Counted from the first letter of the stretch, positions 1 to 9,383 are shown. The stretch is 64,000 nt of DNA from Donghicola tyrosinivorans (GCF_003003355.1 NZ_PVTQ01000002.1:389642-453641); one strand, 5' to 3'. The notes: generated by a model from the sequence alone, not told the origin. Numbers and translations are program-made.

Positions 1-374
1 GTGACGTGGATGGTCTGGCCGTCCTCGAACGGGGCGTTCAGGCCCATGAACATGACGTGATCCCCGCCGCGCTGTAGGGCATGGGTGCCGCCTGCGGGGA
101 TGGGAAAGCCGTCTTCGTCTTCGCGCATTTGCATCACGCCGTTGCCCGCGTCGATGTGGGTGTGCAGTTCAACCACCTTTGCCACGTCCGAGCGGGCGCC
201 GATCAGGGTGTCATCCTCGGTGCCTGCGTTGTGGATTTCCATAAAAGCCGCGCCGGATTTCGAGGTTGCCATAGACGAGCGGGCATAGGCACCGTCGATT
301 TCCATCTCGGCAGTGGCGGAAAGGGGCAGGGCGCAGACGGTGGCTGCCGCGGCAGCGATCAGTTTGAAAGACAT
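1..374 (-). CDS. Copper chaperone PCu(A)C, 3' end outside window
   Basis: Periplasmic PCu(A)C (DUF461) copper chaperone, a family that delivers Cu(I) to the CuA centre of cytochrome c oxidase. About 124 residues are visible and the C-terminus runs off the left edge. A signal peptide covers about residues 1-22 (hydrophobic, ending SATA). The family's copper ligands are visible as HTH, then MQM, then HVMFM near the cut edge. The start ATG at 374 has AGGAG in front of it. A small cysteine protein gene lies 52 bp upstream on the same strand, probably co-transcribed. The family call is firm; the C-terminal end cannot be judged. Confidence 0.9.
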   Translation of the reverse strand, partial: MSFKLIAAAAATVCALPLSATAEMEIDGAYARSSMATSKSGAAFMEIHNAGTEDDTLIGARSDVAKVVELHTHIDAGNGVMQMREDEDGFPIPAGGTHALQRGGDHVMFMGLNAPFEDGQTIHV

Positions 375-426
375 GGAAGTCTCCTGTCGTGAAAGTCTTT
401 AGAATTTGGATGTCAAAGGGGGTGGC

Positions 427-774
427 TTAGGCCATCGCCGGAGGGCCGCGGGCGCGGCTGGGGACATCGGAAAGACTTTCAGCATGGGTGCCGGTGACAG
501 GGTAGGTCAGCGCCTGTGCGCTGGTGCTATGGGCTGCGGTGGGCTGCCACGGGGCGGCAGCGGCCAGCAGGTGCAGCGCACATTCGGGGCAGTAGCGGGC
601 CTTGGTCGGGTTGCCGTCTGCATCCACCTGAATGTCGACGGGGCCGTGTCCGGTACACAGGGTGATCTGCCCCACGGCAGGGGCCTGGCCACGGATAAAT
701 CCCATGTGGACGGCGGTGAACGCCATCAGCATTGCCAGCACAAGGCTTAGGATATGGACCCGTGTTTTCAACAT
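427..774 (-). CDS. Small exported or membrane protein with CxxC motif (DUF2946-like)
   Basis: A 115-residue protein with a hydrophobic N-terminal segment (about residues 7-26) that acts as signal or anchor, then a short soluble part with Cys40, Cys62 and Cys65 (YCPEC). The LCTG...CPEC arrangement resembles DUF2946-type proteins, often found near copper handling genes, but I call this by pattern only. It lies just upstream of the PCu(A)C chaperone gene on the same strand. A role in copper handling is inferred from that position and from the cysteines; no enzymatic motif is visible. Confidence 0.6.
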   Translation of the reverse strand: MLKTRVHILSLVLAMLMAFTAVHMGFIRGQAPAVGQITLCTGHGPVDIQVDADGNPTKARYCPECALHLLAAAAPWQPTAAHSTSAQALTYPVTGTHAESLSDVPSRARGPPAMA

Positions 775-822
775 TGATCAGGATTTAGGCACTGTCCCAG
801 ATCACAACAACCCCAAAAGCAA

Positions 823-853
823 AGACCCCGCGGCCAAGGGGCACGCGGGGTCT
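823..853 (-). terminator. Intrinsic terminator of rpmB
   Basis: A perfect 10-bp stem (823-832 with 844-853) around an 11-nt loop, read on the minus strand as AGACCCCGCG...CGCGGGGTCT followed by TTGCTTTT. It lies 24 bp after the rpmB stop. Confidence 0.85.
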
Positions 854-876
854 GAGACCAGTGGTCGCAGGGGCGA

Positions 877-1167
877 TTAGGCGTTAGCTGCCTGAGCCTT
901 TGCGATCTCTTTTTTCACTTTCAGCGCGTTGTCCGACAGCTCGGTGTCCTTGGCTTTTGCCAGGAACGCGTCCAGACCACCGCGGTGGTCGACGCTACGC
1001 AGAGCAGCTGCCGAAATGCGCAGCTTCACGCCGCGGCCCAGAGTTTCGGACTGCAGGGTGACGTCGTTCAGGTTCGGCAAGTAACGACGGCGGGTTTTGT
1101 TGTTCGCGTGGCTGACATTGTTGCCAACCATGGGGCCTTTACCGGTCAGTTCGCAGCGGCGAGCCAT
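877..1167 (-). CDS. rpmB: 50S ribosomal protein L28
   Basis: Structural protein of the large ribosomal subunit. The 96 residues begin [12 protein letters not shown] and contain [11 protein letters not shown], both signatures of bacterial L28. Usual length for alphaproteobacterial L28. A GAGGATAAC ribosome-binding site precedes the ATG. It stands as its own unit, with hairpin terminators on both sides. Confidence 0.97.
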   Translation of the reverse strand: MARRCELTGKGPMVGNNVSHANNKTRRRYLPNLNDVTLQSETLGRGVKLRISAAALRSVDHRGGLDAFLAKAKDTELSDNALKVKKEIAKAQAANA

Positions 1168-1232
1168 TGTGTTATCCTCGTTTCGATCTCGATGTCAGTG
1201 GCATGGGCGCCACTGCGCCCTCGAATATCAAA

Positions 1233-1254
1233 GGGGCGCATTTTCTTGCGCCCC
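1233..1254 (-). terminator. Hairpin terminator of meaB
   Basis: Perfect 8-bp stem (1233-1240 with 1247-1254), loop of 6, followed on the minus strand by TTTGATATT. It lies 53 bp beyond the meaB stop and upstream of rpmB, so it separates the two genes. Confidence 0.65.
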
Positions 1255-1306
1255 GGAAATCCGTGTCGAGGCCGTTTATGGCAGTTTCACGGGAAGGTCA
1301 AGCGAT

Positions 1307-2293
1307 TCACCCGCTTTCCATTCCCAGAGTCTTCAAGATTTCTTGGGCCGCCGCGCTAGGGGTGGTTTGGCCGGTGGCAACCTGACCGCCAAGGGCCTGC
1401 ATCCGGTCCTTTACAGGGCCGGGGGTGGTCAGTTGCGCCAAGAGGGTCTGGCGGACCTCTTCTTCGAACCAGTAGCGGGCCTGTTCGGCGCGGCGGCGGT
1501 CGAAATGGCCCTGTTCGCGGCGCCAGTTGGTGAGGGTCTGCATCTCTTCCCACGCGGTGCTGAGGCCGTTTTCCTCAAGGGCAGAAACACTCATGGCTTT
1601 GGGAAAGCCTTCAGGGTCTTGGGGGCGCTTGCGCAGCAGGCGCAGGGCACCGGCGTAATCGGCCTGTGTGCGGGTGGCGACGGGCTTCAGCTCGCCGTCG
1701 GCCTTGTTCACTAGGATCATGTCGGCAATCTCCATGATGCCACGCTTGACGCCTTGCAACTCGTCCCCGCCCGCAGGGGCCATCAGCAGGTTGAATAGGT
1801 CCGAGATTTCGGCAACCACGGTTTCGGACTGACCAACGCCCACGGTCTCGATCAGGATGACGTCAAAACCGCTGGCCTCACACAGCGCGACAGCCTCGCG
1901 GGTGCGTCGGGCCACGCCGCCAAGGTGCGATTGGCTGGGGGAAGGGCGGATGAAGGCGTTTTTGTCGCGGCTTAGACGCTCCATCCGCGTTTTATCACCA
2001 AGGATCGAGCCGCCCGAGCGGGCCGAGCTGGGGTCCACCGCCAGCACCGCGACCCGTAGGCCAAGGGCGGTCAGCATCATGCCAAAGCTCTCGATAAAGG
2101 TGGATTTGCCAACCCCCGGTGTGCCCGAAAGGCCGATGCGCAACCCCTGACGGCCGCAAGGGCGCAAGGTTTCAAGCAGTTCGGTGGCTTGGGCGCGATG
2201 GTCCGCGCGACCGCTTTCCACAAGGGTGATCGCCCGCGCCAATGCGCGGCGGTCGCCTGCCAGGATACGTTCGGCCATCTCGGTAATCGTCAT
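1307..2293 (-). CDS. meaB: MeaB-type GTPase chaperone of methylmalonyl-CoA mutase
   Basis: G3E-family GTPase (ArgK/MeaB) that protects and reactivates B12-dependent methylmalonyl-CoA mutase, the last step of propionyl-CoA assimilation. 328 residues. The P-loop GTPGVGKST is at residues 57-65, and NKAD (base recognition) follows in the second half. The start at 2293 is chosen because AGGAAGGGA lies 6 nt before it; an upstream ATG at 2332 has no such site. The mutase itself is not in this window. Together with prpE it points to an active propionyl-CoA to succinyl-CoA route. Confidence 0.93.
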   Translation of the reverse strand: MTITEMAERILAGDRRALARAITLVESGRADHRAQATELLETLRPCGRQGLRIGLSGTPGVGKSTFIESFGMMLTALGLRVAVLAVDPSSARSGGSILGDKTRMERLSRDKNAFIRPSPSQSHLGGVARRTREAVALCEASGFDVILIETVGVGQSETVVAEISDLFNLLMAPAGGDELQGVKRGIMEIADMILVNKADGELKPVATRTQADYAGALRLLRKRPQDPEGFPKAMSVSALEENGLSTAWEEMQTLTNWRREQGHFDRRRAEQARYWFEEEVRQTLLAQLTTPGPVKDRMQALGGQVATGQTTPSAAAQEILKTLGMESG

Positions 2294-2390
2294 CGCTTGT
2301 CCCTTCCTCCGTCTTGGCGGCGTTTGTGCCAAGGGGGCAGGGCGCTGTCCACCCGTGGACGGGCGCTAACACCTGCGTCATAAGCACTAT

Positions 2391-4826
2391 ATGACACGCT
2401 TGCCCATTCATGACGCCCTAGATGAACTGATCTCAGCCTTGCGCACGCGGGGTCGTGCGGTGCTACAGGCCCCGCCCGGTGCCGGTAAAACCACCGTTGT
2501 CCCCTTGGCGATGCTTGAGGCCGGCCTAACCAAGGGCCGAATCGTCATGCTAGAGCCGCGCAGGCTGGCCGCCCGCGCTGCCGCCGAGCGGATGGCCGAA
2601 ACTTTGGGCGAATCGGTGGGCCAGACCGTGGGCTACCGCGTGCGGGGCGAATCGAAGGTCGGCAAGGACACGCGGATCGAGGTGGTGACAGAAGGCATCC
2701 TGACCCGCCGCCTGCAAAACGATCCCGAACTGGCGGGCGTTGGCGCGGTGATCTTCGACGAATTCCACGAACGCTCTCTGAACGCTGATCTGGGGCTGGC
2801 TTTGTGTCTGGAGGTGGCAGGCGCCCTGAGGGACGATCTGATCCTTGTGGCGATGTCCGCGACCTTGGATGCCGAGCCTGTGGCCACCCTGATGGATGCG
2901 CCGATGGTGACCTCGGAAGGGCGCAGCTATCCGGTGGAAACCCGCTGGCTGGACCGTCCCCTTGGCCCCAAGGCCCGCATCCCTGAGGCCACCGCCGATC
3001 TGGTCGCGCAAGCTGTTGCTGAGGCCGAGGGTGGCGTGCTGGTCTTCCTGCCCGGCGAAGGGGAAATCCGCCGCGTCGAAGGGCTGCTGTCAGGGCGCTT
3101 GCCTTCCGATTGCCAGATCAGGCCTCTGTTTGGCGCGATGGAGTTCGCCGCACAGCGCGCCGCCATCCAGCCCGCCACATCGGGGCGCAAGGTGGTGCTG
3201 GCAACTTCGATCGCCGAGACCTCGCTGACCATTCAGGATATCCGCGTGGTGGTAGATGCAGGCCGCGCCCGCCGGTCACGGTTTGATCCGTCCTCTGGTA
3301 TGAGCCAGCTGGTCACCGAACGCGTGACCCGCGCCGAGGCCACCCAGCGGGCGGGCCGTGCAGGCCGCGTGGCCGAAGGGATTTGCTACCGCCTCTGGAC
3401 CAAGGGCGAAGAGGGGGGCATGCAGCCCTTCCCCCTCGCCGAGATCGAAAGCGCCGATCTGTCCGGTCTGGCGCTGGAACTGGCCCAATGGGGGGCGGAC
3501 CCCGCCGACCTGCCGCTGCTCAGTCAGCCGAACGCAGGTTCTTACGCCGAGGCGGTGCAACTGCTGAAGATGCTCGGGGCTCTGGACGACAGCGGCCGCA
3601 TCACGCCCCACGGGGCCGAGATCGCCCGCCTGCCGTTGCACCCCCGTTTGGCGCATATGCTGATCAGAGGCGGCAAACCCGCTGCGCCTTTGGCGGCTCT
3701 GCTGGCTGATCGCGATGTACTACGGGGCGCGCCGGTTGACCTCTCCTTGCGCGTAGAGGCTCTGCAAGACCTGCAAAAGTTCCTGCGCGAGCGGCCCTAT
3801 CAGCCACACCGCCCGTCCTTGGAACGGGTCCGGCAAGAGCAGCGCCGATTGTCCAAATCCGCACCCGATGGGATGCGCCCGTCCATGGCGCAGATGGCCG
3901 CGCTGGCCTATCCAGACCGGATCGGTGCCCGCCGCAAAGGGGATACGCCGCGCTACCTGCTGTCAGGTGGCTCTGGCGCGATCATGGCTTCCGAAGACCC
4001 AATGGCCAGCGCACCCTTCATCGTCGCAACCGATCTGGACGGAGACCGCAAGGATGCCAAAATCCGACAGGCCATCCAGATTTCAGCGGCTGAGCTACGA
4101 GAGCTTTATGAGGACCGGATCGCATGGGTGGACAGTTGCGAATGGTCAGACCGCGAAAAGCGCGTTGTTGCCCGCAGTCAGGAACGTTTCGGCGCAATCG
4201 CCCTGCAAGACCGCATCTGGAAAGATCCCAGCGATGAGGCGGTTAGCCGCGCCATGCTTGCTGGCGTGCGCCAGTTGGGCCTGCCTTGGAGCGATGCCGC
4301 CCGCCGGTTTGCTGCCCGTGTCACTCTGGCCCGCGCCGAAGACCCTGACTTACCGTCTGTTGCCGAGGCAGACCTTCTGGAACGCGCAGAAGATTGGCTG
4401 CTGCCCTATTTGCAAGGGGTGAAGACAGCGCAACATTGGAAGAATTTCGATCTTCTGCCGCCCCTGCGTAGTTTGGTGGACTACAATCAGACCCAGCACC
4501 TTGACCGCAGTGTGCCCGCCCACTTTACCACGCCCTTGGGCCGGAAAATTCCGATCGACTACAGCGGCGAAGCCCCCGAAATCCAGCTGCGCCTGCAAGA
4601 GCTTTTCGGACAAACCACTCACCCGACAGTCGCCGGAACGCCCCTGCGTGTGACACTGCTCTCGCCCGCGCAGCGTCCTGTTCAGACCACGATGGATATT
4701 CCGGGCTTCTGGGACAGTTCCTACGCCGATGTGCGAAAAGACATGCGCGGGCGATACCCCAAACACCCGTGGCCTGAAGACCCGCGCCAAGCTGACCCGA
4801 CCCTCCGCGCCAAGCCTAGAGGGTGA
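2391..4826 (+). CDS. hrpB: ATP-dependent RNA helicase HrpB
   Basis: DEAH-box family helicase of the HrpB group, 811 residues, the usual length. Walker A APPGAGKTT is at residues 27-35 and the DEFH box at 123-126. SAT (motif III) and TQRAGRAGR (motif VI) follow, then a helicase-associated domain and the C-terminal HrpB domain. Bacterial HrpB proteins are thought to work on RNA, but their precise role in most species is unclear. The gene diverges from meaB and ends just before a long palindromic repeat that probably terminates it. Confidence 0.95.
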   Translation: MTRLPIHDALDELISALRTRGRAVLQAPPGAGKTTVVPLAMLEAGLTKGRIVMLEPRRLAARAAAERMAETLGESVGQTVGYRVRGESKVGKDTRIEVVTEGILTRRLQNDPELAGVGAVIFDEFHERSLNADLGLALCLEVAGALRDDLILVAMSATLDAEPVATLMDAPMVTSEGRSYPVETRWLDRPLGPKARIPEATADLVAQAVAEAEGGVLVFLPGEGEIRRVEGLLSGRLPSDCQIRPLFGAMEFAAQRAAIQPATSGRKVVLATSIAETSLTIQDIRVVVDAGRARRSRFDPSSGMSQLVTERVTRAEATQRAGRAGRVAEGICYRLWTKGEEGGMQPFPLAEIESADLSGLALELAQWGADPADLPLLSQPNAGSYAEAVQLLKMLGALDDSGRITPHGAEIARLPLHPRLAHMLIRGGKPAAPLAALLADRDVLRGAPVDLSLRVEALQDLQKFLRERPYQPHRPSLERVRQEQRRLSKSAPDGMRPSMAQMAALAYPDRIGARRKGDTPRYLLSGGSGAIMASEDPMASAPFIVATDLDGDRKDAKIRQAIQISAAELRELYEDRIAWVDSCEWSDREKRVVARSQERFGAIALQDRIWKDPSDEAVSRAMLAGVRQLGLPWSDAARRFAARVTLARAEDPDLPSVAEADLLERAEDWLLPYLQGVKTAQHWKNFDLLPPLRSLVDYNQTQHLDRSVPAHFTTPLGRKIPIDYSGEAPEIQLRLQELFGQTTHPTVAGTPLRVTLLSPAQRPVQTTMDIPGFWDSSYADVRKDMRGRYPKHPWPEDPRQADPTLRAKPRG

Positions 4827-4832
4827 GGCAAT

Positions 4833-4892
4833 GAGTATTTAAGCAATAAAGAAGCTTCTGTGTGATTGGACTTCTTTATTGCTTAAATACTC
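4833..4892. repeat. 22-bp perfect palindrome, GAGTATTT repeat family, likely bidirectional terminator
   Basis: The 22-mer GAGTATTTAAGC plus AATAAAGAAG (4833-4854) is repeated perfectly inverted at 4871-4892, leaving a 16-nt loop. It lies between the convergent hrpB and glyA genes and would form a very stable AT-rich hairpin in either transcript. A second such palindrome is at 33463-33516, and single arms with GG in place of AA are at 20475-20496 and 24729-24750. Confidence 0.85.
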
Positions 4893-4893
4893 A

Positions 4894-4919
4894 AAAAATA
4901 ACCACGCCCGAAGGCGTGG
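4894..4919 (-). terminator. Intrinsic terminator of glyA with UUCG loop
   Basis: Read on the minus strand: stem CCACGCC, loop TTCG, stem GGCGTGG, then TTATTTTTT. The stem occupies 4902-4908 and 4913-4919. A textbook intrinsic terminator 44 bp after the glyA stop. Confidence 0.9.
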
Positions 4920-4963
4920 CTACGTGAGTTCAAGTTTTCAGAGACGCTAGAAGCGCCGTGAAA

Positions 4964-6259
4964 TCAGAGGTTCGGGTAGAGCGGGAAGCGGGCGCAGAGG
5001 GCTGCGACTTCGCCGCGGACTTTCTCTTCGACTTCGCCGTTATCGCTTTCGCCATTGGCGGCTAGACCGTCGACGACTTCGATGATCCACTTGCCGATCT
5101 GGCGGAACTCTTCCTCACCGAAACCACGGGTGGTGCCGGCGGGCGAACCCAGACGGATGCCGCTGGTGATGGTGGGCTTTTCGTCGTCGAAAGGAACACC
5201 GTTCTTGTTGCAAGTGATGTGCGCGCGGCCCAGAGCGGCCTCTGTCGCGTTGCCCTTCACGCCTTTGGGGCGCAGGTCGACCAGCATCAGGTGGGTGTCG
5301 GTGCCGTGGGTTACGGTGTCCAGACCGCCTTTGTGCAGCTCGTCCGCAAGCGCCTGAGCGTTCTTGATTACCTGTTTCTGGTACTCTTTGAACTCGGGGC
5401 GCAGGGCTTCACCGAAGGCAACCGCTTTGGCTGCGATCACGTGCATCAGCGGGCCGCCCTGAATGCCGGGGAAGATCGCCGAGTTGATCTTCTTGGAGAT
5501 GGCTTCGTCGTTGGTCAGGATCATGCCGCCGCGGGGACCGCGCAGGGTCTTGTGGGTGGTGGTGGTGGCCACGTGCACGTGCGGGAAGGGGTTGGGGTAT
5601 TCGCCAGCCGCGACCAGACCGGCAAAGTGCGCGATGTCCGCCATCAGGATGGCGCCAACGCTGTCTGCGATCTCACGGAACTTGGCGAAGTCCAGCTGAC
5701 GGGGAATGGCCGAGCCGCCAGCCACGATCAGGGCGGGCTTGTGTTCGTTTGCCAGTTCCTGAATCTGGTCGTAGTCCACATCGAGGGTCTGACGGTTTAC
5801 GCCGTACTGCACGGCGTTGAACCACTTGCCCGACTGGTTGGGCTTTGCGCCGTGGGTCAGGTGGCCGCCTGCATCAAGGCTCATGCCCAGAATGGTGTCA
5901 CCGGGTTTGATCAGCGCCTGGAACACGCCCTGGTTCGCTTGCGAGCCCGAGTTGGGCTGAACGTTGGCGAATTCACAGCCGAACAGTTCTTTCGCGCGGT
6001 CGATCGCCAGATTTTCGGCGATGTCCACGTACTGGCAGCCACCGTAGTAGCGACGGCCTGGGTACCCTTCGGCGTATTTGTTGGTCATGACCGAACCCTG
6101 TGCTTCCAGCACAGCAGCCGAGACGATGTTCTCGGAGGCGATCAGTTCGATTTCGTCGCGCTGGCGACCCAGTTCTTTGCGGATAGCGCCAAAGAGTTCG
6201 GCGTCGCGGCTTTCCAGAGTTTCAGTGAAAAAACCGTTGTCACGATGAGGGGCGTTCAT
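4964..6259 (-). CDS. glyA: Serine hydroxymethyltransferase
   Basis: PLP enzyme that interconverts serine plus tetrahydrofolate and glycine plus 5,10-methylene-THF, the main source of one-carbon units. 431 residues from the chosen start. The PLP lysine lies in the [14 protein letters not shown] motif at about residue 237, and the substrate/cofactor stretch YYGG is present. The start at 6259 is preferred over 6277 because GGAGG sits 5 nt before it. It is the only SHMT in the window. No serine-cycle genes lie beside it, so a housekeeping role is the default. Confidence 0.97.
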   Translation of the reverse strand: MNAPHRDNGFFTETLESRDAELFGAIRKELGRQRDEIELIASENIVSAAVLEAQGSVMTNKYAEGYPGRRYYGGCQYVDIAENLAIDRAKELFGCEFANVQPNSGSQANQGVFQALIKPGDTILGMSLDAGGHLTHGAKPNQSGKWFNAVQYGVNRQTLDVDYDQIQELANEHKPALIVAGGSAIPRQLDFAKFREIADSVGAILMADIAHFAGLVAAGEYPNPFPHVHVATTTTHKTLRGPRGGMILTNDEAISKKINSAIFPGIQGGPLMHVIAAKAVAFGEALRPEFKEYQKQVIKNAQALADELHKGGLDTVTHGTDTHLMLVDLRPKGVKGNATEAALGRAHITCNKNGVPFDDEKPTITSGIRLGSPAGTTRGFGEEEFRQIGKWIIEVVDGLAANGESDNGEVEEKVRGEVAALCARFPLYPNL

Positions 6260-6423
6260 GGGAGCCTCCATAGCCAAAGGGAGTGATGGGCGGGTTCCTA
6301 TAGCAATCTGTTACAAAGGCAAAGATCGTAAAACGACCTAGTTGCTTCTGGGGGCGGCAGTGCTGGAACATCGGGGAAACTTGTGATTGTTTCGGAACGA
6401 AACGCGCCTTTAGGAACTGTCAG

Positions 6424-7185
6424 ATGACCATCAAGATCGCCTTTACTGCCAGCCGTGCCACGATTGCGCAGTCCGCTCAGGAGGCTCTGGTGCGGCGCTA
6501 CGGCAATGTGCCGATGGAAGAGGCCGATATTATTGTCGCCCTCGGCGGGGATGGTTTTATGCTGCAAACCCTGCACGCTACACAGAAATTACCGGCTCCG
6601 GTCTACGGGATGAACCGCGGGACGGTAGGTTTTTTGATGAACGAATACTCGGAAGCGGACCTTGTTGGCCGACTAAGTCGCGCCGAGGAAGAGATCATTA
6701 ACCCCCTATCCATGAAGGCGACCTGCGCCGATGGCTCGGTCCATGAGGCTTTGGCGATCAACGAAGTCTCCTTGCTGCGGGCTGGCCCTCAGGCGGCGAA
6801 ACTGCGAATCACCGTGGACGGGCGCTTGCGCCTGCGCGAACTGGTTTGCGATGGGGCGCTGGTCGCGACACCTGCGGGATCGACCGCCTATAACTATTCC
6901 GCACACGGGCCGATTCTCCCCATCGGCGCGGATGCTTTGGCCCTGACCGCAATTGCGCCGTTCCGTCCCCGCCGCTGGCGTGGCGCGTTGTTGCCGAAAA
7001 AGGCCAAGGTGCGGTTCGATGTGGTGGATGCGGAAAAGCGCCCTGTGATGGCGGATGCGGATTCGAATTCGGTCCGTGATGTATTGTCCGTGGAAATCCA
7101 GAGCGAGCCGAGCATCGCCCACCGTATTCTCTTCGATCCGGGTCACGGGTTGGAAGAACGTCTGATCCGCGAGCAGTTCGTCTAA
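6424..7185 (+). CDS. nadK: NAD kinase
   Basis: ATP-dependent phosphorylation of NAD to NADP in the cytoplasm. 253 residues, the compact length typical of alphaproteobacterial NadK. The catalytic GGDG is at residues 41-44, the NEVS motif is in the middle, and the glycine-rich [15 protein letters not shown] loop follows. It diverges from glyA, with 164 bp between the two starts, and is followed by its own hairpin. Confidence 0.96.
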   Translation: MTIKIAFTASRATIAQSAQEALVRRYGNVPMEEADIIVALGGDGFMLQTLHATQKLPAPVYGMNRGTVGFLMNEYSEADLVGRLSRAEEEIINPLSMKATCADGSVHEALAINEVSLLRAGPQAAKLRITVDGRLRLRELVCDGALVATPAGSTAYNYSAHGPILPIGADALALTAIAPFRPRRWRGALLPKKAKVRFDVVDAEKRPVMADADSNSVRDVLSVEIQSEPSIAHRILFDPGHGLEERLIREQFV

Positions 7186-7189
7186 CGTA

Positions 7190-7217
7190 AAACGGCGGCC
7201 TTTGCAGACCGCCGTTT
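7190..7217. terminator. Hairpin after nadK
   Basis: Perfect 9-bp stem AAACGGCGG (7190-7198) with CCGCCGTTT (7209-7217). It lies just after the nadK stop, between convergent genes. A second, AT-only palindrome (AAAAATTTTA-GTA-TAAAATTTTT, 7220-7242) follows directly, so the region probably ends transcripts from both sides. Confidence 0.7.
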
Positions 7218-7249
7218 GGAAAAATTTTAGTATAAAATTTTTAGGTTAC

Positions 7250-7272
7250 AAAATCCTTCTGCGAAGGATTTT
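7250..7272 (-). terminator. Intrinsic terminator of prpE
   Basis: Perfect 10-bp stem AAAATCCTTC (7250-7259) with GAAGGATTTT (7263-7272), loop of 3 nt, only 4 bp beyond the prpE stop. On the minus strand it is followed by TTTTG and then the AT-rich palindrome at 7220-7242. Confidence 0.8.
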
Positions 7273-7276
7273 CGCC

Positions 7277-9169
7277 TTAGGCTGCCGGGTAGCCCAGAGT
7301 TTTCAGGGCGACCGCGATTTCATCCAGAATGACCGGATCGTCGATGGTGGCAGGCATTTTGAATTCCTGCCCGTCAGCGATTTTGACCATGGTGGCGCGC
7401 AGGATTTTGCCCGAGCGGGTTTTGGGCAGGCGATCCACGACAACAGCCAGTTTGAAGGCCGCCACGGGGCCGATCTTTTCACGGACCAACTTGACGCATT
7501 CCTTGACCACATCGGCGTGGTCGCGCCCCGAGCCCGAATTCAGGCACAGGAAGCCCAGAGGCAGCTGGCCCTTCAGTTCATCAGCAACACCGATGACGGC
7601 GCATTCTGCCACGTCGGGATGGCTGGCCAGAACCTCTTCCATGCCGCCTGTGGACAGGCGGTGGCCCGCGACGTTGATGACGTCGTCGGTGCGCGCCATG
7701 ATGTAGAGGTAGCCGTCTTCGTCCTTCATGCCCGCATCACCGGTCTCATAGAAGCCGGGGAAGGTGTTCAGGTAGCTCTTCTTGAAACGCTCTTCCGCGT
7801 TCCAGAGGTTCGGCAGGGTGCCGGGGGGCAGGGGCAGCTTGATCGCGATGGCGCCAAGGGTGTTGGGGCCGACCGGATGACCGGCCTCGTCCAGGATCTG
7901 CACGTCATAGCCCGGCATCGGCACCGAGGGGCTGCCCAGTTTCACGGGCAGTTCTTCAATCCCAAGCGGGTTCGCGGCAATCGCCCAACCGGTTTCGGTT
8001 TGCCACCAATGGTCGATGATCGGCACGTTCAGCTTTTCCTGCGCCCATTCGATGGTGGCGGGGTCTGCACGTTCGCCAGCAAGATAGACGGCGCGCAGGT
8101 GGCTGAGGTCGTATTTGCCGATGAATTCGCCCGTGGGGTCTTCGCGGCGCACGGCACGGAAGGCGGTGGGCGCGGTGAAGAAGCTGCGGACTTTGTATTC
8201 GGAGATAATGCGCCAGAAGGTGCCCGCATCGGGGGTGCCGACGGGTTTGCCTTCAAAGACGATGGTGGTATTGCCGGTGATCAGCGGGCCGTAGCAGATG
8301 TAGCTGTGGCCCACGACCCAACCCACGTCCGAGGCGGCCCAGAAGACTTCGCCCGGCTCGACGTTGTAGAGGTTCTTCATGGTCCAGTTCAGCGCGACCA
8401 GATGGCCTGCGGTGGGACGCAGAACACCTTTGGGCTGACCGGTGGTGCCTGACGTGTAGAGGATATAGGCAGGGTGGTTGCCTTCGACGGGCACGCATTC
8501 CGCCGGCTCGACGCCATACTGGAAGCCGTGCCAGTTGTAGTCGCGACCCTCAATCAGTTGCGCCACTTCCTGTTCGCGCTGGAACACGACGCAGAAGTCG
8601 GGTTTGTGCTGGGCCAGATCGATCGCGCCGTCCAGGAGGGGTTTATAGTGAACCACGCGGCCGGGCTCGATCCCGCAGGAGGCGGCGATGATGGCTTTGG
8701 GCTTGGCATCGTCAATGCGTACGGCCAGTTCGTTCGCAGCAAAGCCGCCGAAAACCACCGAGTGCACAGCGCCGATGCGGGCGCAGGCTAGCATAGCCTC
8801 AAGCGCTTCGGGGATCATCGGCATGTAGATGATGACGCGGTCACCCTTTTCAACGCCTTTGGCGCGCAGGGCACCGGCAAGGCTGGCCACACGGTTGCGC
8901 AGCTCGAAATAGCTGATCTCGCGCTTGGTGTGGGTGACGGGGCTGTCGTAGATGATGGCGGTCTGATCGCCACGGCCTGCCTCGACGTGGCGGTCCACGG
9001 CGTTCCAGCAGGTGTTCACTTTGGCGTCCGCGAACCATTCGTACAGGGGCGCGTTGTCGCTGTGCAAAGCTTTGGTCGGCTTCTCGACCCAATCAATGGC
9101 CTCGGCCTGCGCCATCCAGAACCCCTCGGGGTCGTTCTGCCAGCTTTGGTAAACCTCTTGATAGCCCAT
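7277..9169 (-). CDS. prpE: Propionate--CoA ligase (PrpE type)
   Basis: Acyl-adenylate-forming enzyme that activates propionate (and more slowly acetate) to the CoA ester. 630 residues. The AMP-binding signature YTSGTTGQPKGV, the WWQTETG motif and the C-terminal KTRSGK lysine (target of acylation control) are all visible. The start at 9169 has GGAGGAGG just before it. The overall sequence is closer to PrpE of Ruegeria than to AcsA. The upstream region holds several TTTGCAAA sites, fitting control by a short-chain fatty acyl-CoA regulator. Product flows to propionyl-CoA carboxylase and the mutase that MeaB serves. Confidence 0.92.
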   Translation of the reverse strand: MGYQEVYQSWQNDPEGFWMAQAEAIDWVEKPTKALHSDNAPLYEWFADAKVNTCWNAVDRHVEAGRGDQTAIIYDSPVTHTKREISYFELRNRVASLAGALRAKGVEKGDRVIIYMPMIPEALEAMLACARIGAVHSVVFGGFAANELAVRIDDAKPKAIIAASCGIEPGRVVHYKPLLDGAIDLAQHKPDFCVVFQREQEVAQLIEGRDYNWHGFQYGVEPAECVPVEGNHPAYILYTSGTTGQPKGVLRPTAGHLVALNWTMKNLYNVEPGEVFWAASDVGWVVGHSYICYGPLITGNTTIVFEGKPVGTPDAGTFWRIISEYKVRSFFTAPTAFRAVRREDPTGEFIGKYDLSHLRAVYLAGERADPATIEWAQEKLNVPIIDHWWQTETGWAIAANPLGIEELPVKLGSPSVPMPGYDVQILDEAGHPVGPNTLGAIAIKLPLPPGTLPNLWNAEERFKKSYLNTFPGFYETGDAGMKDEDGYLYIMARTDDVINVAGHRLSTGGMEEVLASHPDVAECAVIGVADELKGQLPLGFLCLNSGSGRDHADVVKECVKLVREKIGPVAAFKLAVVVDRLPKTRSGKILRATMVKIADGQEFKMPATIDDPVILDEIAVALKTLGYPAA

Positions 9170-9254
9170 GGCATCCTCCTCCAATTCCCTTGGCAATGTG
9201 CTAGGGCACGGATGGGCCTTTGGGCAAGCACGTTACCGACAACATTTGGCGGAA

Positions 9255-9383
9255 TTTGCAAAATGCCGCAGGTGCAGCATGGCGGGGTTTGCAAACCCTC
9301 CGGCGCTATGCAATCGTATCATCAGATATTCAAGGATTTGCAAATTTTCGGAAGCGCGATGCAAATCTGGCGCAGGGTGCAAA
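9255..9383. promoter_or_regulatory. Cluster of TTTGCAAA sites upstream of prpE
   Basis: Three perfect TTTGCAAA palindromes lie at 9255-9262, 9288-9295 and 9337-9344, with weaker versions TATGCAAT (9307), GATGCAAA (9358) and GGTGCAAA (9376). TTTGCAAA is the half-motif known for PccR/ScfR regulators in Rhodobacter and for RamB in actinobacteria. The published PccR arrangement is two copies 4 bp apart; the spacing here is wider, so the match is to the motif and not to the full operator. The 300 bp between prpE and the maeB terminator hold nothing else I recognise. Confidence 0.65.

Noticed and set aside
6260..6423. Possible folate or glycine riboswitch ahead of glyA
   Set aside because: The leader is short and I could not trace a conserved riboswitch core by eye; a covariance-model search would be needed.
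7202..8452. A 416-codon plus-strand frame opposite prpE
   Set aside because: Overlaps the prpE terminator and coding region; no family similarity and no initiation signal.
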